From Pseudogemmobacter hezensis (lineage in GTDB: Bacteria > Pseudomonadota > Alphaproteobacteria > Rhodobacterales > Rhodobacteraceae): a stretch of 64,000 nt of DNA. Below the pieces are notes generated by a model, which was given only the letters and a program-made list of their open reading frames with translations, did no database searches and was not told the DNA's origin. The stretch lies in contig NZ_JABJXT010000010.1 in the NCBI RefSeq assembly GCF_013155295.1, positions 101,311-165,310 of the forward strand, given 5' to 3'. Below, piece by piece: positions 46,830 through 56,336 of this stretch. The number at the start of each line of letters is the position of its first letter. Position 1 is the stretch's first letter. The position numbers were made by a program, and so were the translations under genes.

Positions 46830-48001
46830 CCCTGCACGGCTCCGACTGGCTTGCGGCTGTCCTGGCTGGCTGCAAGCTCGGCCAGAATTCTGGCGTTATG
46901 CTGGCCAATCCTGGGTATCGGATCCATGCGTGGCGCGAATTCAGCAGGAACGCCCGGCGGAAGCAAAGCCGGGATCCGCCCGGTCGGGGTCGCCACATCG
47001 ACCCAGCGGTTTCGCGCCCTGAGTTGCGGATGGTTCCAGACCCCAGCCATATCGTTGACACTGGCATTGGCGATCCCGGCAGTATCCAGCCTTGCGATTA
47101 CCTGCTCGGCGGTCAGATGGGCAAAGCAATCAAGGATAATCGCGCAAAGCGTTTCCCGATCCGCCGAGCGTTTCGCATTGGTGTCAAAGCGCGGGTCAGT
47201 GGCCAATCCAGGCTGGCACAGCACATCACGGCAGAAAGCCTGCCATTCCCGTTCATTCTGGATCCCAAGCATCACGGATTTTCCATCTCCGGCCATCATC
47301 GGCCCATAGGGATAGATACTGGCATGAGCGGCCCCCGCCGGAACCGGGCCAGCCGCGCCCTCATAGGCATAATAGAGCGGGAAGCTCATCCATTCGGCCA
47401 TCGCCTCCAGCATCGAAATCTCGATCCGGCAGCCGCTGCCCGTCTTGCCGCGATTGATCAGCGCCGCCAGGATATTGGTATAGGCATACATGCCTGCCGC
47501 AATATCTGCGATAGAGCACCCGGCTTTCGCGGGCTGATCCTTGCTGCCGGTGACAGAGAGGAACCCCGCCTCGCTTTGGATCAGCAGGTCATAGGCCTTC
47601 TTGTTGCTATAGGGCCCGCCCTCGCCATAGCCTGAGATATCGCAGACGATCAGCCGCGGATGATCCTGTTTCAGCGCCTCATAAGACAGGCCCATCCGGG
47701 CACTGGCCCCCGGCGCAAGGTTCTGGACCAGCACATCCGCGCCCTGCAGCACCTGGCGCAAAACCTCAAGATCTGCGGGCTTTTTCAGATCCAGCGCCAG
47801 GCTTTCCTTCGAGCGGTTCACCCAGACGAAATGCGAGGCCATACCCTGGACGCGGGTGTCATAATCGCGGGCGAAATCGCCGGTTTCGGGGCGTTCGACC
47901 TTGATGACACGCGCGCCAAGATCGGCAAGCTGCCGGGTGCAGAACGGGGCGGCAATCGCATGTTCCAGACTTACAACCACAATTCCGTCGAGCGGGCGCA
48001 T
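46826..48001 (-). CDS. CaiB/BaiF family III CoA-transferase
   Basis: About 391 residues. MRPLDGIVVVSLEHAIAAPF opens the family III fold. The catalytic Asp lies in KKAYDLLIQSEAGFLSVTG, and CDISGYGEGGPYSNK is also diagnostic. These enzymes move CoA between carboxylic acids, for example succinyl-CoA to citramalate. The ATG at 48001 has GAGGG eight bases upstream. Confidence 0.92.
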   Translation of the reverse strand: MRPLDGIVVVSLEHAIAAPFCTRQLADLGARVIKVERPETGDFARDYDTRVQGMASHFVWVNRSKESLALDLKKPADLEVLRQVLQGADVLVQNLAPGASARMGLSYEALKQDHPRLIVCDISGYGEGGPYSNKKAYDLLIQSEAGFLSVTGSKDQPAKAGCSIADIAAGMYAYTNILAALINRGKTGSGCRIEISMLEAMAEWMSFPLYYAYEGAAGPVPAGAAHASIYPYGPMMAGDGKSVMLGIQNEREWQAFCRDVLCQPGLATDPRFDTNAKRSADRETLCAIILDCFAHLTAEQVIARLDTAGIANASVNDMAGVWNHPQLRARNRWVDVATPTGRIPALLPPGVPAEFAPRMDPIPRIGQHNARILAELAASQDSRKPVGAVQG

Positions 48002-48046
48002 CTTATATCCCTCTTGCATTTCAACACTTTGATCCAGGCGGCAGCA

Positions 48047-49486
48047 TCAGCTGCCGTGGTTCAGAACAACCGTCTTGGTTACTGAGAAATCGTAAAGCGC
48101 GGCAAAGCCCTTTTCGCGGCCATGCCCGCTTTTGCCATTGCCGCCGAAGGGCAGCTCGATCCCTGCGCCCGCGCCATAGGTGTTCAGGAAGACCTGACCT
48201 GCCCGCAGACGCTTTGCTACGCGCATCTGGCGGGCGCCATCCTTTGTCCAGATCGCGGCAACAAGGCCGTAATCGGTGCCATTGGCAAGGCGGATCGCCT
48301 CTGCCTCATCGTCAAAGGGCAGCGCCGCCAGCACGGGGCCGAAGACCTCTTCGCGGGCAAGCTCGCTTTCCGGGTCAACCGGGCCAAAAAGGCTGGGCGT
48401 CACGTAAAAGCCGCGCGGATCAAGGCCCGGGTCGGGGCGGCCCTCGGCCAGCAACGGGATCCCTGCGGCTTTGGCGCGATCGATGAAGCTTTGCACCCGC
48501 TTTTGCTGTTTCGCGGTGATGATCGGACCGCAGTCATGGTCCATCTCGGGCGCGCCGACGCGCAGTTGTGAAAAGGCCTCGGCGAGGCGGGCGATGAAGC
48601 GGTCATAGATCGAGCGCTGGATCAGCACGCGGCTGCCCGCCGAACAGGTCTGGCCGGTGTTCTGGATGATCGCCTTGCAGATCACCGGGATCGCCTGATC
48701 GAAATCGGCGTCCTCGAAGACCAGATGCGGGGATTTCCCGCCCAGCTCCAGCGTGCAGCTGATGTAATTGTCGGCGGCAAGCTTCTGGATCACCTGCCCC
48801 ACCTCGGGCGAGCCGGTGAAGGACACGAAATCGACGCCCGGATTGCTGACCAGCGCCGATCCGGCCACCGCGCCGCGCCCGGTCACCACATTGATCGCAC
48901 CATCCGGGAAGCCCGCCTCTTGCGAAAGCGCCGCCAGCCGCAGGGGCGTGGCGCAGGCATCTTCGGCCGGTTTCAGCACGGTGGCGTTTCCAGCTGCCAG
49001 CGCTGGTGCCAGCGTGCGCCCGAACATCTGCGCCGGGTAATTCCAGGGCAGGATATGGCCGGTGACGCCATGCGGCTCGCGCAGGACAGAGACCTGGAAG
49101 CCATCGAGATAGGGGATCGTCTCACCATGCAGCTTATCCGCCGCCCCGCCGTAAAACTCGAAATAGCGGGCCAGCGCGGTGATATCGGCGCGGGCCACCG
49201 AGGCGGGCTTACCGGTATCGAGCGATTCCAGCGCCGCGAGTTCGGCGTGATGGTCAAGGATGACGGCTGCAAAGCGCGACATGATCCGGCCGCGCTCAGT
49301 CGCGGTCATCCGGCCCCAGGTGCCTTCGTCGTAAGCCCTGCGCGCGGCCCTGACTGCCAGATCGACGTCCTGTGCATCGCTGTCGGCGATGGTGGCAAAG
49401 GGCTGGCCCGTCGCCGGGGCCAGGCAGTCCAGCTGCGCACCGCTGCGGGCCGGCACCCATTTTCCGCCGATGAAATTCTCAGACAT
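48047..49486 (-). CDS. aldehyde dehydrogenase
   Basis: 479 residues. Catalytic Cys in IIQNTGQTCSAGSRVLIQ, Glu in CTLELGGKSPHLVFED, and NAD site FVSFTGSPEVGQ. The C-terminus GGNGKSGHGREKGFAALYDF is typical of betaine/succinate-semialdehyde-type enzymes. It lies 8 bp downstream of the fumarase gene. The substrate is likely an intermediate of the encoded pathway. Confidence 0.93.
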   Translation of the reverse strand: MSENFIGGKWVPARSGAQLDCLAPATGQPFATIADSDAQDVDLAVRAARRAYDEGTWGRMTATERGRIMSRFAAVILDHHAELAALESLDTGKPASVARADITALARYFEFYGGAADKLHGETIPYLDGFQVSVLREPHGVTGHILPWNYPAQMFGRTLAPALAAGNATVLKPAEDACATPLRLAALSQEAGFPDGAINVVTGRGAVAGSALVSNPGVDFVSFTGSPEVGQVIQKLAADNYISCTLELGGKSPHLVFEDADFDQAIPVICKAIIQNTGQTCSAGSRVLIQRSIYDRFIARLAEAFSQLRVGAPEMDHDCGPIITAKQQKRVQSFIDRAKAAGIPLLAEGRPDPGLDPRGFYVTPSLFGPVDPESELAREEVFGPVLAALPFDDEAEAIRLANGTDYGLVAAIWTKDGARQMRVAKRLRAGQVFLNTYGAGAGIELPFGGNGKSGHGREKGFAALYDFSVTKTVVLNHGS

Positions 49487-49494
49487 CTTCTCTC

Positions 49495-51018
49495 CTACAC
49501 TTTAGCGCTCGGGCGCATCGCAGGACGCGCCCAGGCCTGCGGCCCCAGCCGGTGGATCGAGTTCCCCTCGCTGTCCACGGCGACCAGAACCGGCATATCC
49601 CTGACCGTGAATTCATAGACCGCCTCCATGCCGAGATCGGCAAAGGCCACCACCCGCGCCTCGCGGATGGCTTTCGAGACGAGGAAGGCCGCCCCGCCCA
49701 CAGCGATCAGATAGGTGGCATGGTGGCGGGCGATTGCGGCAATGGTCGCCTCGCCACGCTCGGCTTTGCCGACCATCGACAAAAGGCCCTGGTCCAGCAC
49801 CATATCGGTATAGGGGTCCATCCGGGTCGCGGTGGTGGGGCCTGCGGGCCCGACAACCTCAGCGCCGACCGGATCGACCGGGCCGACATAATAGATCACG
49901 CGGTCTTTGAGGCTGAAGGGAAGCGGCTCACCCAGCCCCTGCATCTTCTTCATCCGCGCATGGGCCGCATCGCGCCCGGTCAGCATCCGCCCGTTCAGAA
50001 GCAGCGTCTCGCCTACTTTCCAGCTGGCCATCTCTTCGCGGGTCAGCCGGTCGAGATCGACACGCCGTGCCCCAGCCGTATCGTCGCCCGCGATCTCGGG
50101 CCAGGCGTTCAGATCGGGCACCTCGGCATAGGCCGGACCAGAGCCATCCAGCGCCAGATGCACATGGCGGTTCGCCGCACATTGCGGGATCAGCGCCACC
50201 GGCTTTGACGCGGCATGGGTCGGGAAGGAGGACACCTTCACATCCACCACCGTCGTCAGCCCGCCCAGGCCCTGGGCCCCGATGCCAAGCGCATTGATCC
50301 GCTGGTAAAGTTCCAGCCGCAGGGCCTCGGTCTCATCCTGGGGGCCACGGGCGATGATCTCGCCCATATCAATCGGCTCGTTCAGCGCCTCTTTGGCGAT
50401 CAGCATGGCCTTTTCCGAACTGCCGCCGACACCGACCGAAATCATCCCCGGCGGGCACCAGCCCGCCCCAAGTGTCCTTACCTGATCGACCACCCAATCC
50501 GCGACCGATTGTTCCGGGTTCAGCACCGCAAAACGGGTCTTGTTCTCGGATCCGCCACCCTTGGCAGCTATGGTCAGATCCAGTGTCCTGCCCGGCACCA
50601 GATCGACATGGATCACCGCAGGCGTATTGTCGCGGGTGTTCTTGCGGGCAAATATCGCATCCGAGACCAGCGAGGCGCGCAGCGGGTTGTCGGCATCCAG
50701 ATAGGCGCGGCGCACGCCCTCATTGATCAGATCGGCCAGCGAATGGGCGGAATCGATCACCACCTGCTGGCCGACTTTGGCAAAGATCACCGCCATGCCG
50801 GTATCCTGGCAGATCGGTCGCCGCCCGAGTGCTGCCATCCTGGAACTCGTCAGGATCTGGCTGATGGCATTCTTTGCCGCCGGGCTTTCCTCGCGGTGCC
50901 AGGCCGCGATCAGATGCTCCAGATAATCCGCCGGATGGTAGCAGGCCACGAATTGCAGGCCTGCGCGCACCGTCTCGGTAATATCTTCGCCGCGAATAAA
51001 GACCAGGTCGCGTGTCAT
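49495..51018 (-). CDS. class I [4Fe-4S] fumarase/mesaconase-type hydratase
   Basis: About 507 residues, single chain carrying both alpha and beta halves. Likely cluster cysteines: C70 (PICQDTG), C188 (GAGWCPPGM), C280 (IPQCAANRH). The C-terminal half has MLTGRDAAHARMKKMQ and YYVGPVDPVGAEVVGPAGPT. Class I fumarases act on fumarate and often on mesaconate, forming (S)-citramalate. The neighbouring CoA-transferase and CitE-like lyase favour the mesaconate role. The start at 51018 (MTRDLVFIRGEDITETV) matches the family; the frame is open to 51084. Confidence 0.9.
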   Translation of the reverse strand: MTRDLVFIRGEDITETVRAGLQFVACYHPADYLEHLIAAWHREESPAAKNAISQILTSSRMAALGRRPICQDTGMAVIFAKVGQQVVIDSAHSLADLINEGVRRAYLDADNPLRASLVSDAIFARKNTRDNTPAVIHVDLVPGRTLDLTIAAKGGGSENKTRFAVLNPEQSVADWVVDQVRTLGAGWCPPGMISVGVGGSSEKAMLIAKEALNEPIDMGEIIARGPQDETEALRLELYQRINALGIGAQGLGGLTTVVDVKVSSFPTHAASKPVALIPQCAANRHVHLALDGSGPAYAEVPDLNAWPEIAGDDTAGARRVDLDRLTREEMASWKVGETLLLNGRMLTGRDAAHARMKKMQGLGEPLPFSLKDRVIYYVGPVDPVGAEVVGPAGPTTATRMDPYTDMVLDQGLLSMVGKAERGEATIAAIARHHATYLIAVGGAAFLVSKAIREARVVAFADLGMEAVYEFTVRDMPVLVAVDSEGNSIHRLGPQAWARPAMRPSAKV

Positions 51019-51058
51019 CGGGACATCTCGCTGCCGGAAGAGAAGGGGCCAGGCGGTT

Positions 51059-51652
51059 TCATACGAAGGGCGCCGTCTGCGCAAAGGAGGGGCGATCCGC
51101 GAGTTGCGCTGAGAGCGCCGCGATGCGCGGGAAATCGGTCAGCCAGCCCGCTGCACCAAAGCGCAGCGCCACGTAATCCCAGGCGATGACCGTGGCGATC
51201 ACCGCAAGGTCGGGGGTGCCGCCATGCCAGGCCGGCGGATCGGCCTCGAGCCGCGCGAAGCCGTTCAGGATGCTGCGCCGCCGCCGCAGACCCACCGGCG
51301 CGGCATCGAACCCGGCGTCGGTGATCACGCGACCGACCATCGTATGGACCGCAGCCTCGATCACCCCGTAGGCCAGCCCCGATTTCGCAATGATCTGATC
51401 CTTATCGCCATCAAGCAGCGAAGGCGCAGGCCGCGTCGCCTCCAGCCAGAGCACCACCAGCAGGCTTTCGCTGAAACTCGTGCCAGCATCGGTGATCACC
51501 GCAGGCACCCGCGCTGCAGGATTGACCGCCAGCAGATCCGCGTCATCGCCCCAGGGATTGACCACCTGCTCGTCAAAGCCAAGGCCCTTTTCCAAAAGCG
51601 CGATCCGCGCCAGGCGCGCAAAGGGGGATGTGGTATTGATCAGGACTTTCAT
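51059..51652 (-). CDS. glutathione S-transferase-like protein (possible isomerase)
   Basis: 197 residues, paralogous to 18548-19150. Thioredoxin fold: MKVLINTTSPFARLARIALL, with ARVPAVITDAGTSFSESL. C-terminal helices: GLRRRRSILNGFARLE, PDLAVIATVIAWDYVALRFG. It sits between the flavin monooxygenase and fumarase genes. Some GSTs isomerise cis to trans dicarboxylates (maleylpyruvate, maleylacetoacetate), so an isomerase step is plausible but unproven. Confidence 0.82.
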   Translation of the reverse strand: MKVLINTTSPFARLARIALLEKGLGFDEQVVNPWGDDADLLAVNPAARVPAVITDAGTSFSESLLVVLWLEATRPAPSLLDGDKDQIIAKSGLAYGVIEAAVHTMVGRVITDAGFDAAPVGLRRRRSILNGFARLEADPPAWHGGTPDLAVIATVIAWDYVALRFGAAGWLTDFPRIAALSAQLADRPSFAQTAPFV

Positions 51653-51673
51653 CGCATCTCACTTTCAGGGCAC

Positions 51674-51721
51674 GGCGCCTGCAGGACAGGGCGCCTGCAG
51701 GAATTGGCGCCTGCAGGAATT
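51674..51721 (+). repeat. 16-bp tandem repeat x3
   Basis: Units ggcgcctgcaggacag, ggcgcctgcaggaatt and ggcgcctgcaggaatt lie end to end between the monooxygenase and GST genes. Confidence 0.9.
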
Positions 51722-51724
51722 GGT

Positions 51725-51742
51725 GGGGGGCGGACGCCCCCC
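51725..51742. terminator. GC hairpin downstream of LLM monooxygenase gene
   Basis: GGGGGGC-GGAC-GCCCCCC, a perfect 7-bp stem beside the 16-bp repeats. It lies about 50 bp past the stop of the monooxygenase gene and may terminate or attenuate. Confidence 0.45.
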
Positions 51743-51789
51743 TTGCCGGACCAGCTTAGCAGCGCTTTGCCGATCCGGCCCCGTCTTCT

Positions 51790-52938
51790 TCAGGCCGCAG
51801 CCTGGGCGCTTTGGCGCATCGGTTTGCGCAGGCCTGCCTGTTCCAGCAGCGGCATCACCTTTTCGTTCCAATAGGGCAGCTCGGCATTGTAATCGACCAT
51901 CGAGATCAGCGTGCCATCGATGCCGGTGTTCGACAGCTCGATCAGCTTGTCGGTCACCTGCTCGGGCGTGCCGACCAGCGGATAGCCCCCCCAGCCCGCA
52001 ATGAAATTGGCGCGGAACTTGTCGAAATACTCTTTCGAATAGCTGCCGCTTTCGATCCCGAAGACGCGGCAGACATTGTCGCAGGCCTCCCAGTCGCCTT
52101 TTTCATGGACGTAATAGTCGTAATATTCCTTTGCCTCTTTCTCGGTGTCGCGCACCACCGCATAGGAATAGGTGAAGGCACCAATCTCGCGCCTGTGCTG
52201 CTCATAGGCGAGGCGGCGCATGTCATTGACCCAGGCCTTGCCCTTGTCGAGGTTCTCAACCACCGAGAAGTTGATATCGCAAAAGCGCGCGCCAAATTCG
52301 CGACCCTTCGGCGACGACCCCGCGCTGATCAGCACCGGACGCGGTTTCTGGAAGGGTTTGGGATCAGAGAAGCCGTTCTTGATGGTGATGAATTCGCCAT
52401 TCATCTCAGACCATTCTTCGGTCCAGAGTTTTTCAACCGCCTGAATCCATTCGGTCGCATATTCATAGCGGGTATCATGTTCCATCATCTTGACGCCGAA
52501 CATTTCCATCTCGGGCGTGAACCAGCCGCAGACCATATTCAGGCCAAAACGTCCTTTGGAAATATGGTCAATCGTGGTGGCCATTTTCGCCGCGACAATC
52601 GGATGGATGGTCGGCACATGCGAGGTGGCAAAAAGGTAGATGCTTTTGGTCTGTGCCGCCAGCGCCGCCGCCCAGGTATAGGTTTCCATGCAATTGCCGT
52701 TGAAATTCGACGGCCCGCCAAACCCGCGCCAGCGCGCGATCGGCACCATACATTCAAAGCCCGAGCTTTCCAGCATCCGCGCGATTTCGAGGTTCTTCTC
52801 GAAAGTTGGCTCGAAGCTGGTCTCTGCCATGGTGATCGCACAGGCATTCGAACAATTCGATCCGAAAATGCCCAGCTTCAGCTTGTTGTCATTGAACATC
52901 GGGTTATTGGCCGCGCGGAACGCGTCAAGGTTACTCAT
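51790..52938 (-). CDS. LLM-class flavin monooxygenase (RutA-like)
   Basis: About 382 residues. KLKLGIFGSNCSNACAITMA, ESSGFECMVPIARWRGFGG, GRFGLNMVCGWFTPEMEMFG and PVLISAGSSPKGREFGARFC resemble the RutA group that opens N-heterocyclic rings with FMN-peroxide. GGAG stands just before the ATG at 52938. A flavin reductase gene lies immediately upstream, giving a complete two-component system. Substrate unknown; no other rut genes are present. Confidence 0.88.
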   Translation of the reverse strand: MSNLDAFRAANNPMFNDNKLKLGIFGSNCSNACAITMAETSFEPTFEKNLEIARMLESSGFECMVPIARWRGFGGPSNFNGNCMETYTWAAALAAQTKSIYLFATSHVPTIHPIVAAKMATTIDHISKGRFGLNMVCGWFTPEMEMFGVKMMEHDTRYEYATEWIQAVEKLWTEEWSEMNGEFITIKNGFSDPKPFQKPRPVLISAGSSPKGREFGARFCDINFSVVENLDKGKAWVNDMRRLAYEQHRREIGAFTYSYAVVRDTEKEAKEYYDYYVHEKGDWEACDNVCRVFGIESGSYSKEYFDKFRANFIAGWGGYPLVGTPEQVTDKLIELSNTGIDGTLISMVDYNAELPYWNEKVMPLLEQAGLRKPMRQSAQAAA

Positions 52939-53004
52939 TGGCTTCTCCTCCGCTATTATAGGTTTGTTCGGCTGCACCTGGGTCAGGCAGCCCGGGCTCC
53001 GGCT

Positions 53005-53520
53005 TCAGCAGGCCAGCGAATGCGAGCGAAACAACGAGCCTTCCTGGTAAAGCAGCGGGGCCGCCTCGCCATAAAGCTGGATGTCCTCGACCGTGCCGAT
53101 GAAGATGGAATGGCTGCCATAGGGCACCGTCTGCGCCACTTTGCAAAAGATGCTGGCCTGGGCGTCGCGCAGATAGGGCATGCCCGTTTCCGTTTCGGCC
53201 CAGTCGCCGTTCCGAAACCGCTCATCCCCCTTCAGCTTGCCGCTGAACAAAGGCACCAGGGCGTGATGATCGCAGCTTAGCAGATTGATGCAAAAGGCCC
53301 CGCTGCTACCGATCGGCCCATGCAGGCTGGCGCTTTTATTGACGCAGATCAGCAGACTGGGCGGCGTGGTCGAAACCGAGCTGACCGCGGTCGCCGCCAT
53401 ACCATGTCTGCCGCTGCCGTCACGCGCAGTGATGATAGTCACTGTCGAAGCCTGGCGGCGCATGGCATTTTTGAATGCATCAATTAAGGCAGCGTCGGGC
53501 GCTGCAACACAGTCCGTCAT
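53005..53520 (-). CDS. flavin reductase (HpaC/RutF family)
   Basis: 171 residues. FKNAMRRQASTVTIITARDG, GMAATAVSSVSTTPPSLLIC and NLLSCDHHALVPLFSG are the FMN-binding split-barrel motifs. It supplies FMNH2 to the monooxygenase gene 66 bp downstream and is the first gene of the operon. Confidence 0.92.
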   Translation of the reverse strand: MTDCVAAPDAALIDAFKNAMRRQASTVTIITARDGSGRHGMAATAVSSVSTTPPSLLICVNKSASLHGPIGSSGAFCINLLSCDHHALVPLFSGKLKGDERFRNGDWAETETGMPYLRDAQASIFCKVAQTVPYGSHSIFIGTVEDIQLYGEAAPLLYQEGSLFRSHSLAC

Positions 53521-53665
53521 TTTCGTCCCCCCTGCGCGGTGCGTGTCAGATCACCGGCGTCTCTATGCGGTTCAAGGCGCTGCCGGGCCTCCTGCTCTGG
53601 CGTGCCAGAACCCCTTGCGCAGCGTCTGCCGCATCCTCCTGTAGACAATATGACCGAGGCAAAGC

Positions 53666-53677
53666 ATTGTGTCCAAT
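53666..53677. promoter_or_regulatory. Candidate LysR-type operator
   Basis: ATTG-N4-CAAT in an AT-rich part of the spacer between the flavin reductase and LysR genes. Assigned by position and symmetry only. Confidence 0.4.
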
Positions 53678-53710
53678 ATATGGGATGCTTCTTTTCGATA
53701 GGTTTATCAT

Positions 53711-54601
53711 ATGGATTTGCGTCGCTTCCGCTACTTCGTAGTCTGTGCCGAAGAGCTGCATTTCACCCGGGCCGCCAGGCGAATAGGGATCGCCCAGCCA
53801 CCATTAAGCCAGCAGATTCAATTGCTTGAAAAAGAGGTGGGCACGCGGCTTTTCCACCGGCTGACCCGGGGCGTTGAGCTGACCCCGGCAGGCGAAGCCT
53901 TCCTGACCGATGCGCGCAATGTGCTGGATATGGCGGAACGCGCGATGACATCGGCCCGCCAGATCGGGCGTGGTGAACGCGGGTCGATCAAGATCGGGTT
54001 TACCAGTTCGGCGTCATTCAACCCGTTTGTGCCGGGAACAATCAGCCGGTTCCGGGCGGAAAATCCCGATGTCGAGGTGGTGCTTGACGAAAACACCACC
54101 CGGGTTTCGCTGCAGAATTTGCGCAATGGCAAGCTGGACATCGCCTTTCTGCGGCCTGCTCCCGGCGAAGTGCATGATCTGCGCGTGCAACATCTGTTCC
54201 ATGAAGAGATGCGGATCGCGCTTCCTGCCAGCCACCCGCTGGCGAATGAGACACGGCTGAAGCTTTCCATGCTGGCGACCGACCCCTTCGTGCTTTACCC
54301 GCGCACCAATGGCCAGGCGCTCTATGACGCGATTGTTGCGGGCTGTCAGAATGCAGGGTTCAGCCCGCGCATCGTGCAGGAGGCACCGCAGATGGCCTCG
54401 ACGGTCAGCCTGGTTGCGGCGGGTGTTGGCGTGACCCTGGTGCCGGAATCGATGTGCCAGCTGCAAAGCTCCGGCGTTGTCTATCGTGAGATCGTAGGAG
54501 CCAAGCCAACCGCTGCACTCAGCCTTGTGCAGCGCGAAAGACCGCCCTCGGTCCTGACGGGAAAATTCTCGGATCTCTGCCGCAAACTGGCCATTGGCTG
54601 A
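53711..54601 (+). CDS. LysR-family regulator (BenM/CatM-like)
   Basis: 296 residues. HTH: MDLRRFRYFVVCAEELHFTR and IAQPPLSQQIQLLEKEVGTR. The effector domain (GRGERGSIKIGFTSSASFNP; AAGVGVTLVPESM) is of the type found in aromatic and organic-acid catabolism. It diverges from the monooxygenase/CoA-lyase operon and most likely activates it in response to a pathway intermediate. Confidence 0.92.
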   Translation: MDLRRFRYFVVCAEELHFTRAARRIGIAQPPLSQQIQLLEKEVGTRLFHRLTRGVELTPAGEAFLTDARNVLDMAERAMTSARQIGRGERGSIKIGFTSSASFNPFVPGTISRFRAENPDVEVVLDENTTRVSLQNLRNGKLDIAFLRPAPGEVHDLRVQHLFHEEMRIALPASHPLANETRLKLSMLATDPFVLYPRTNGQALYDAIVAGCQNAGFSPRIVQEAPQMASTVSLVAAGVGVTLVPESMCQLQSSGVVYREIVGAKPTAALSLVQRERPPSVLTGKFSDLCRKLAIG

Positions 54602-54711
54602 GCGGCAAACACATCCGGGCCTGCGGCCCAGAAGCATCGACATTCATCCGCGCGGGGATCCGCGCGGGCGCAATGTCATGACGGCCCGGATGGTCGCCCA
54701 GGGCAATGCCC

Positions 54712-55278
54712 TCAGATCAGGCGCACTTTCGTGCCGACCTGCACCACCGCGAACAGCTCTTCCACATGCTCATTGTAAAGACCGATACAGCCCGAGGATG
54801 AGGGCCGCCCGATCTTGCGCGTGTCATGGGTGCCATGGATCAGATAGGCAGGCCAGGACAGATACATCGCATGGGTGCCAAGCGGATTGTCCGGCCCCGG
54901 CGCCAGATAGGCCGGAAGCGATGGATCGCGTTTGCGCATATCAGCCGTCGGCGTCCAGTCCGGCCCGACGCGCTTGCGCACCACCTCGGTATAGCCGCGC
55001 CTTGTCAGCTCTTCGCTCAGCGGAACCGAGGTCGGATACAGCCGGTGCTCTTTGCCATCGCCAGACCAGTAATGCAGCGCCCTCGAGGAGGTATCTGCAA
55101 GGATCACCCCTTTGCCCAGGCTGTCGAAGTGATCGCGCCAGTCCTGCATCTGAAAGCTCGACGCATTGTTGCGCGGATTCTGCACCGGCCGGGCCTGCAG
55201 AATTGCGGGCGCGGCCAGGGTGAAAAGGCCAGCGGCGCCGATCATCAGCGCATGGCGGCGAGAGGGAGGGATGCTCAT
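54712..55278 (-). CDS. L,D-transpeptidase (YkuD domain)
   Basis: 188 residues. The N-terminal RRHALMIGAAGLFTLAAP is a twin-Arg-like or Sec export signal. The catalytic domain has LIHGTHDTRKIGRPSSSGCI followed by GLYNEHVEELFAVV, with His and Cys in place. The usual SxGCIRL has Gly instead of Arg. It cross-links peptidoglycan or attaches proteins to it. Typical alphaproteobacteria encode several paralogues. Confidence 0.9.
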   Translation of the reverse strand: MSIPPSRRHALMIGAAGLFTLAAPAILQARPVQNPRNNASSFQMQDWRDHFDSLGKGVILADTSSRALHYWSGDGKEHRLYPTSVPLSEELTRRGYTEVVRKRVGPDWTPTADMRKRDPSLPAYLAPGPDNPLGTHAMYLSWPAYLIHGTHDTRKIGRPSSSGCIGLYNEHVEELFAVVQVGTKVRLI

Positions 55279-55357
55279 ATTATATCCTTTTCAGGGGATT
55301 TTGCCACATTCGGCTGCTTGGGCCCGGCTGCGTTAACCCGGGCTTGTGGGATAAGGC

Positions 55358-55418
55358 TTAATGCACCACAATCTTCGCACCGACTTTCACACGTGCGTGA
55401 AGATCGATAACATCCTGG
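55358..55418 (-). pseudogene. 3' stump of a second L,D-transpeptidase gene
   Basis: Read on the - strand this encodes QDVIDLHARVKVGAKIVVH followed by stop. It aligns with the C-terminus of the intact neighbour (EHVEELFAVVQVGTKVRLI). The frame is cut where the IS element begins at about 55419. I cannot find the rest of the gene beyond the element, so a deletion is likely. Confidence 0.65.
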
Positions 55419-55484
55419 TTAGGATCAGGCCCCATTGATTGTGCTGCTGTTCGGTGATTCAGCAGGTGTCAGGAGCCCCTTCTG

Positions 55485-56336
55485 ATGAGCAATCTATTCT
55501 GGCTGACTGACGCGCAGATGGCGCGGCTCGAGCCGTTTTTCCCCACGAGCCATGGCCGTCCACGCGTCGATGATCGCCGTGTCTTGAGCGGCATAATCTT
55601 CATCAATCGCAATGGGTTGCGCTGGTGTGATGCCCCTCGCGAGTATGGTCCATCAAAGACGCTCTACAACCGCTGAAAGCGCTGAATCCGGATGGGGGTG
55701 TTCACCCGAATAATGCACGGTCTGGCATCGGAGGCTGCCGACGAGAAGACCATCATGATCGATGTCGAGCCGGGGCAGCGCCACTGGTTCGAGCGCCCCG
55801 GCGAAGGGTACCTGAAAGCTCATCGCACGGCCTCCAGCCTGCGGGTAAAAAAGGGGGGCGTGGTCGCCTGATCGGTCGCACGAAGGATGGTATGAATACC
55901 AAGCTTCACGCCGTTGCCGATGCCCAAGGCCGCCCGATCAGCCTGTTTGTCACAGCCGGTCCGGTCAGCGACTACAGCGGAGCCGCTGCACAGCTCGCGC
56001 AGCTTTCCAAAGGCAGAGTGGATGCCGGCGGATCGGGGATATCGAGCCGGTGACGCGCCACCGGTTCAAGCGAACCGGCGAGGGCCGATTGGTTCAGAGA
56101 TGCGTTGAAAGACAAAGGCATAAGCGCCTGCATCCCGGGGCGGAAAACCCGCAAGAAGAAAGTTCGATACGACAAGCGCCTCTAAAAACGCCGCAACCGC
56201 ATCGAGACCATGTTCGGCAGGCTCAAGGACTGGCGACGAGTTGCAACCCGATACGACAGGTGCCCCATTGTCTTCCTCTCGGCCATAGCCCTCGCTCTCG
56301 GCCATAGCCCTCGCAGCAACCGTCCTCTTCTCGCTC
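55485..56336 (+). pseudogene. Broken IS5-type transposase
   Basis: The first fragment (55485-55676) reads MSNLFWLTDAQMARLEPFFP and INRNGLRWCDAPREYGPSKT and stops at two in-frame codons that are normally Trp. Later fragments in other frames contain MGVFTRIMHGLASEAADEK and MFGRLKDWRRVATRYDRCPI, the usual IS5 blocks. A 19-bp tandem duplication near the 3' end adds another frameshift. The element cannot make active transposase. Confidence 0.85.
56276..56313 (+). repeat. 19-bp tandem duplication in the transposase pseudogene
   Basis: ctctcggccatagccctcg occurs twice in a row. It shifts the frame just before the C-terminus. Confidence 0.9.

Noticed and set aside
51790..53520. A pyrimidine-degradation (rut) operon
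   Set aside because: Only RutA-like and RutF-like proteins occur; rutB, C, D, E and G are absent and the neighbours are CoA and dicarboxylate enzymes.
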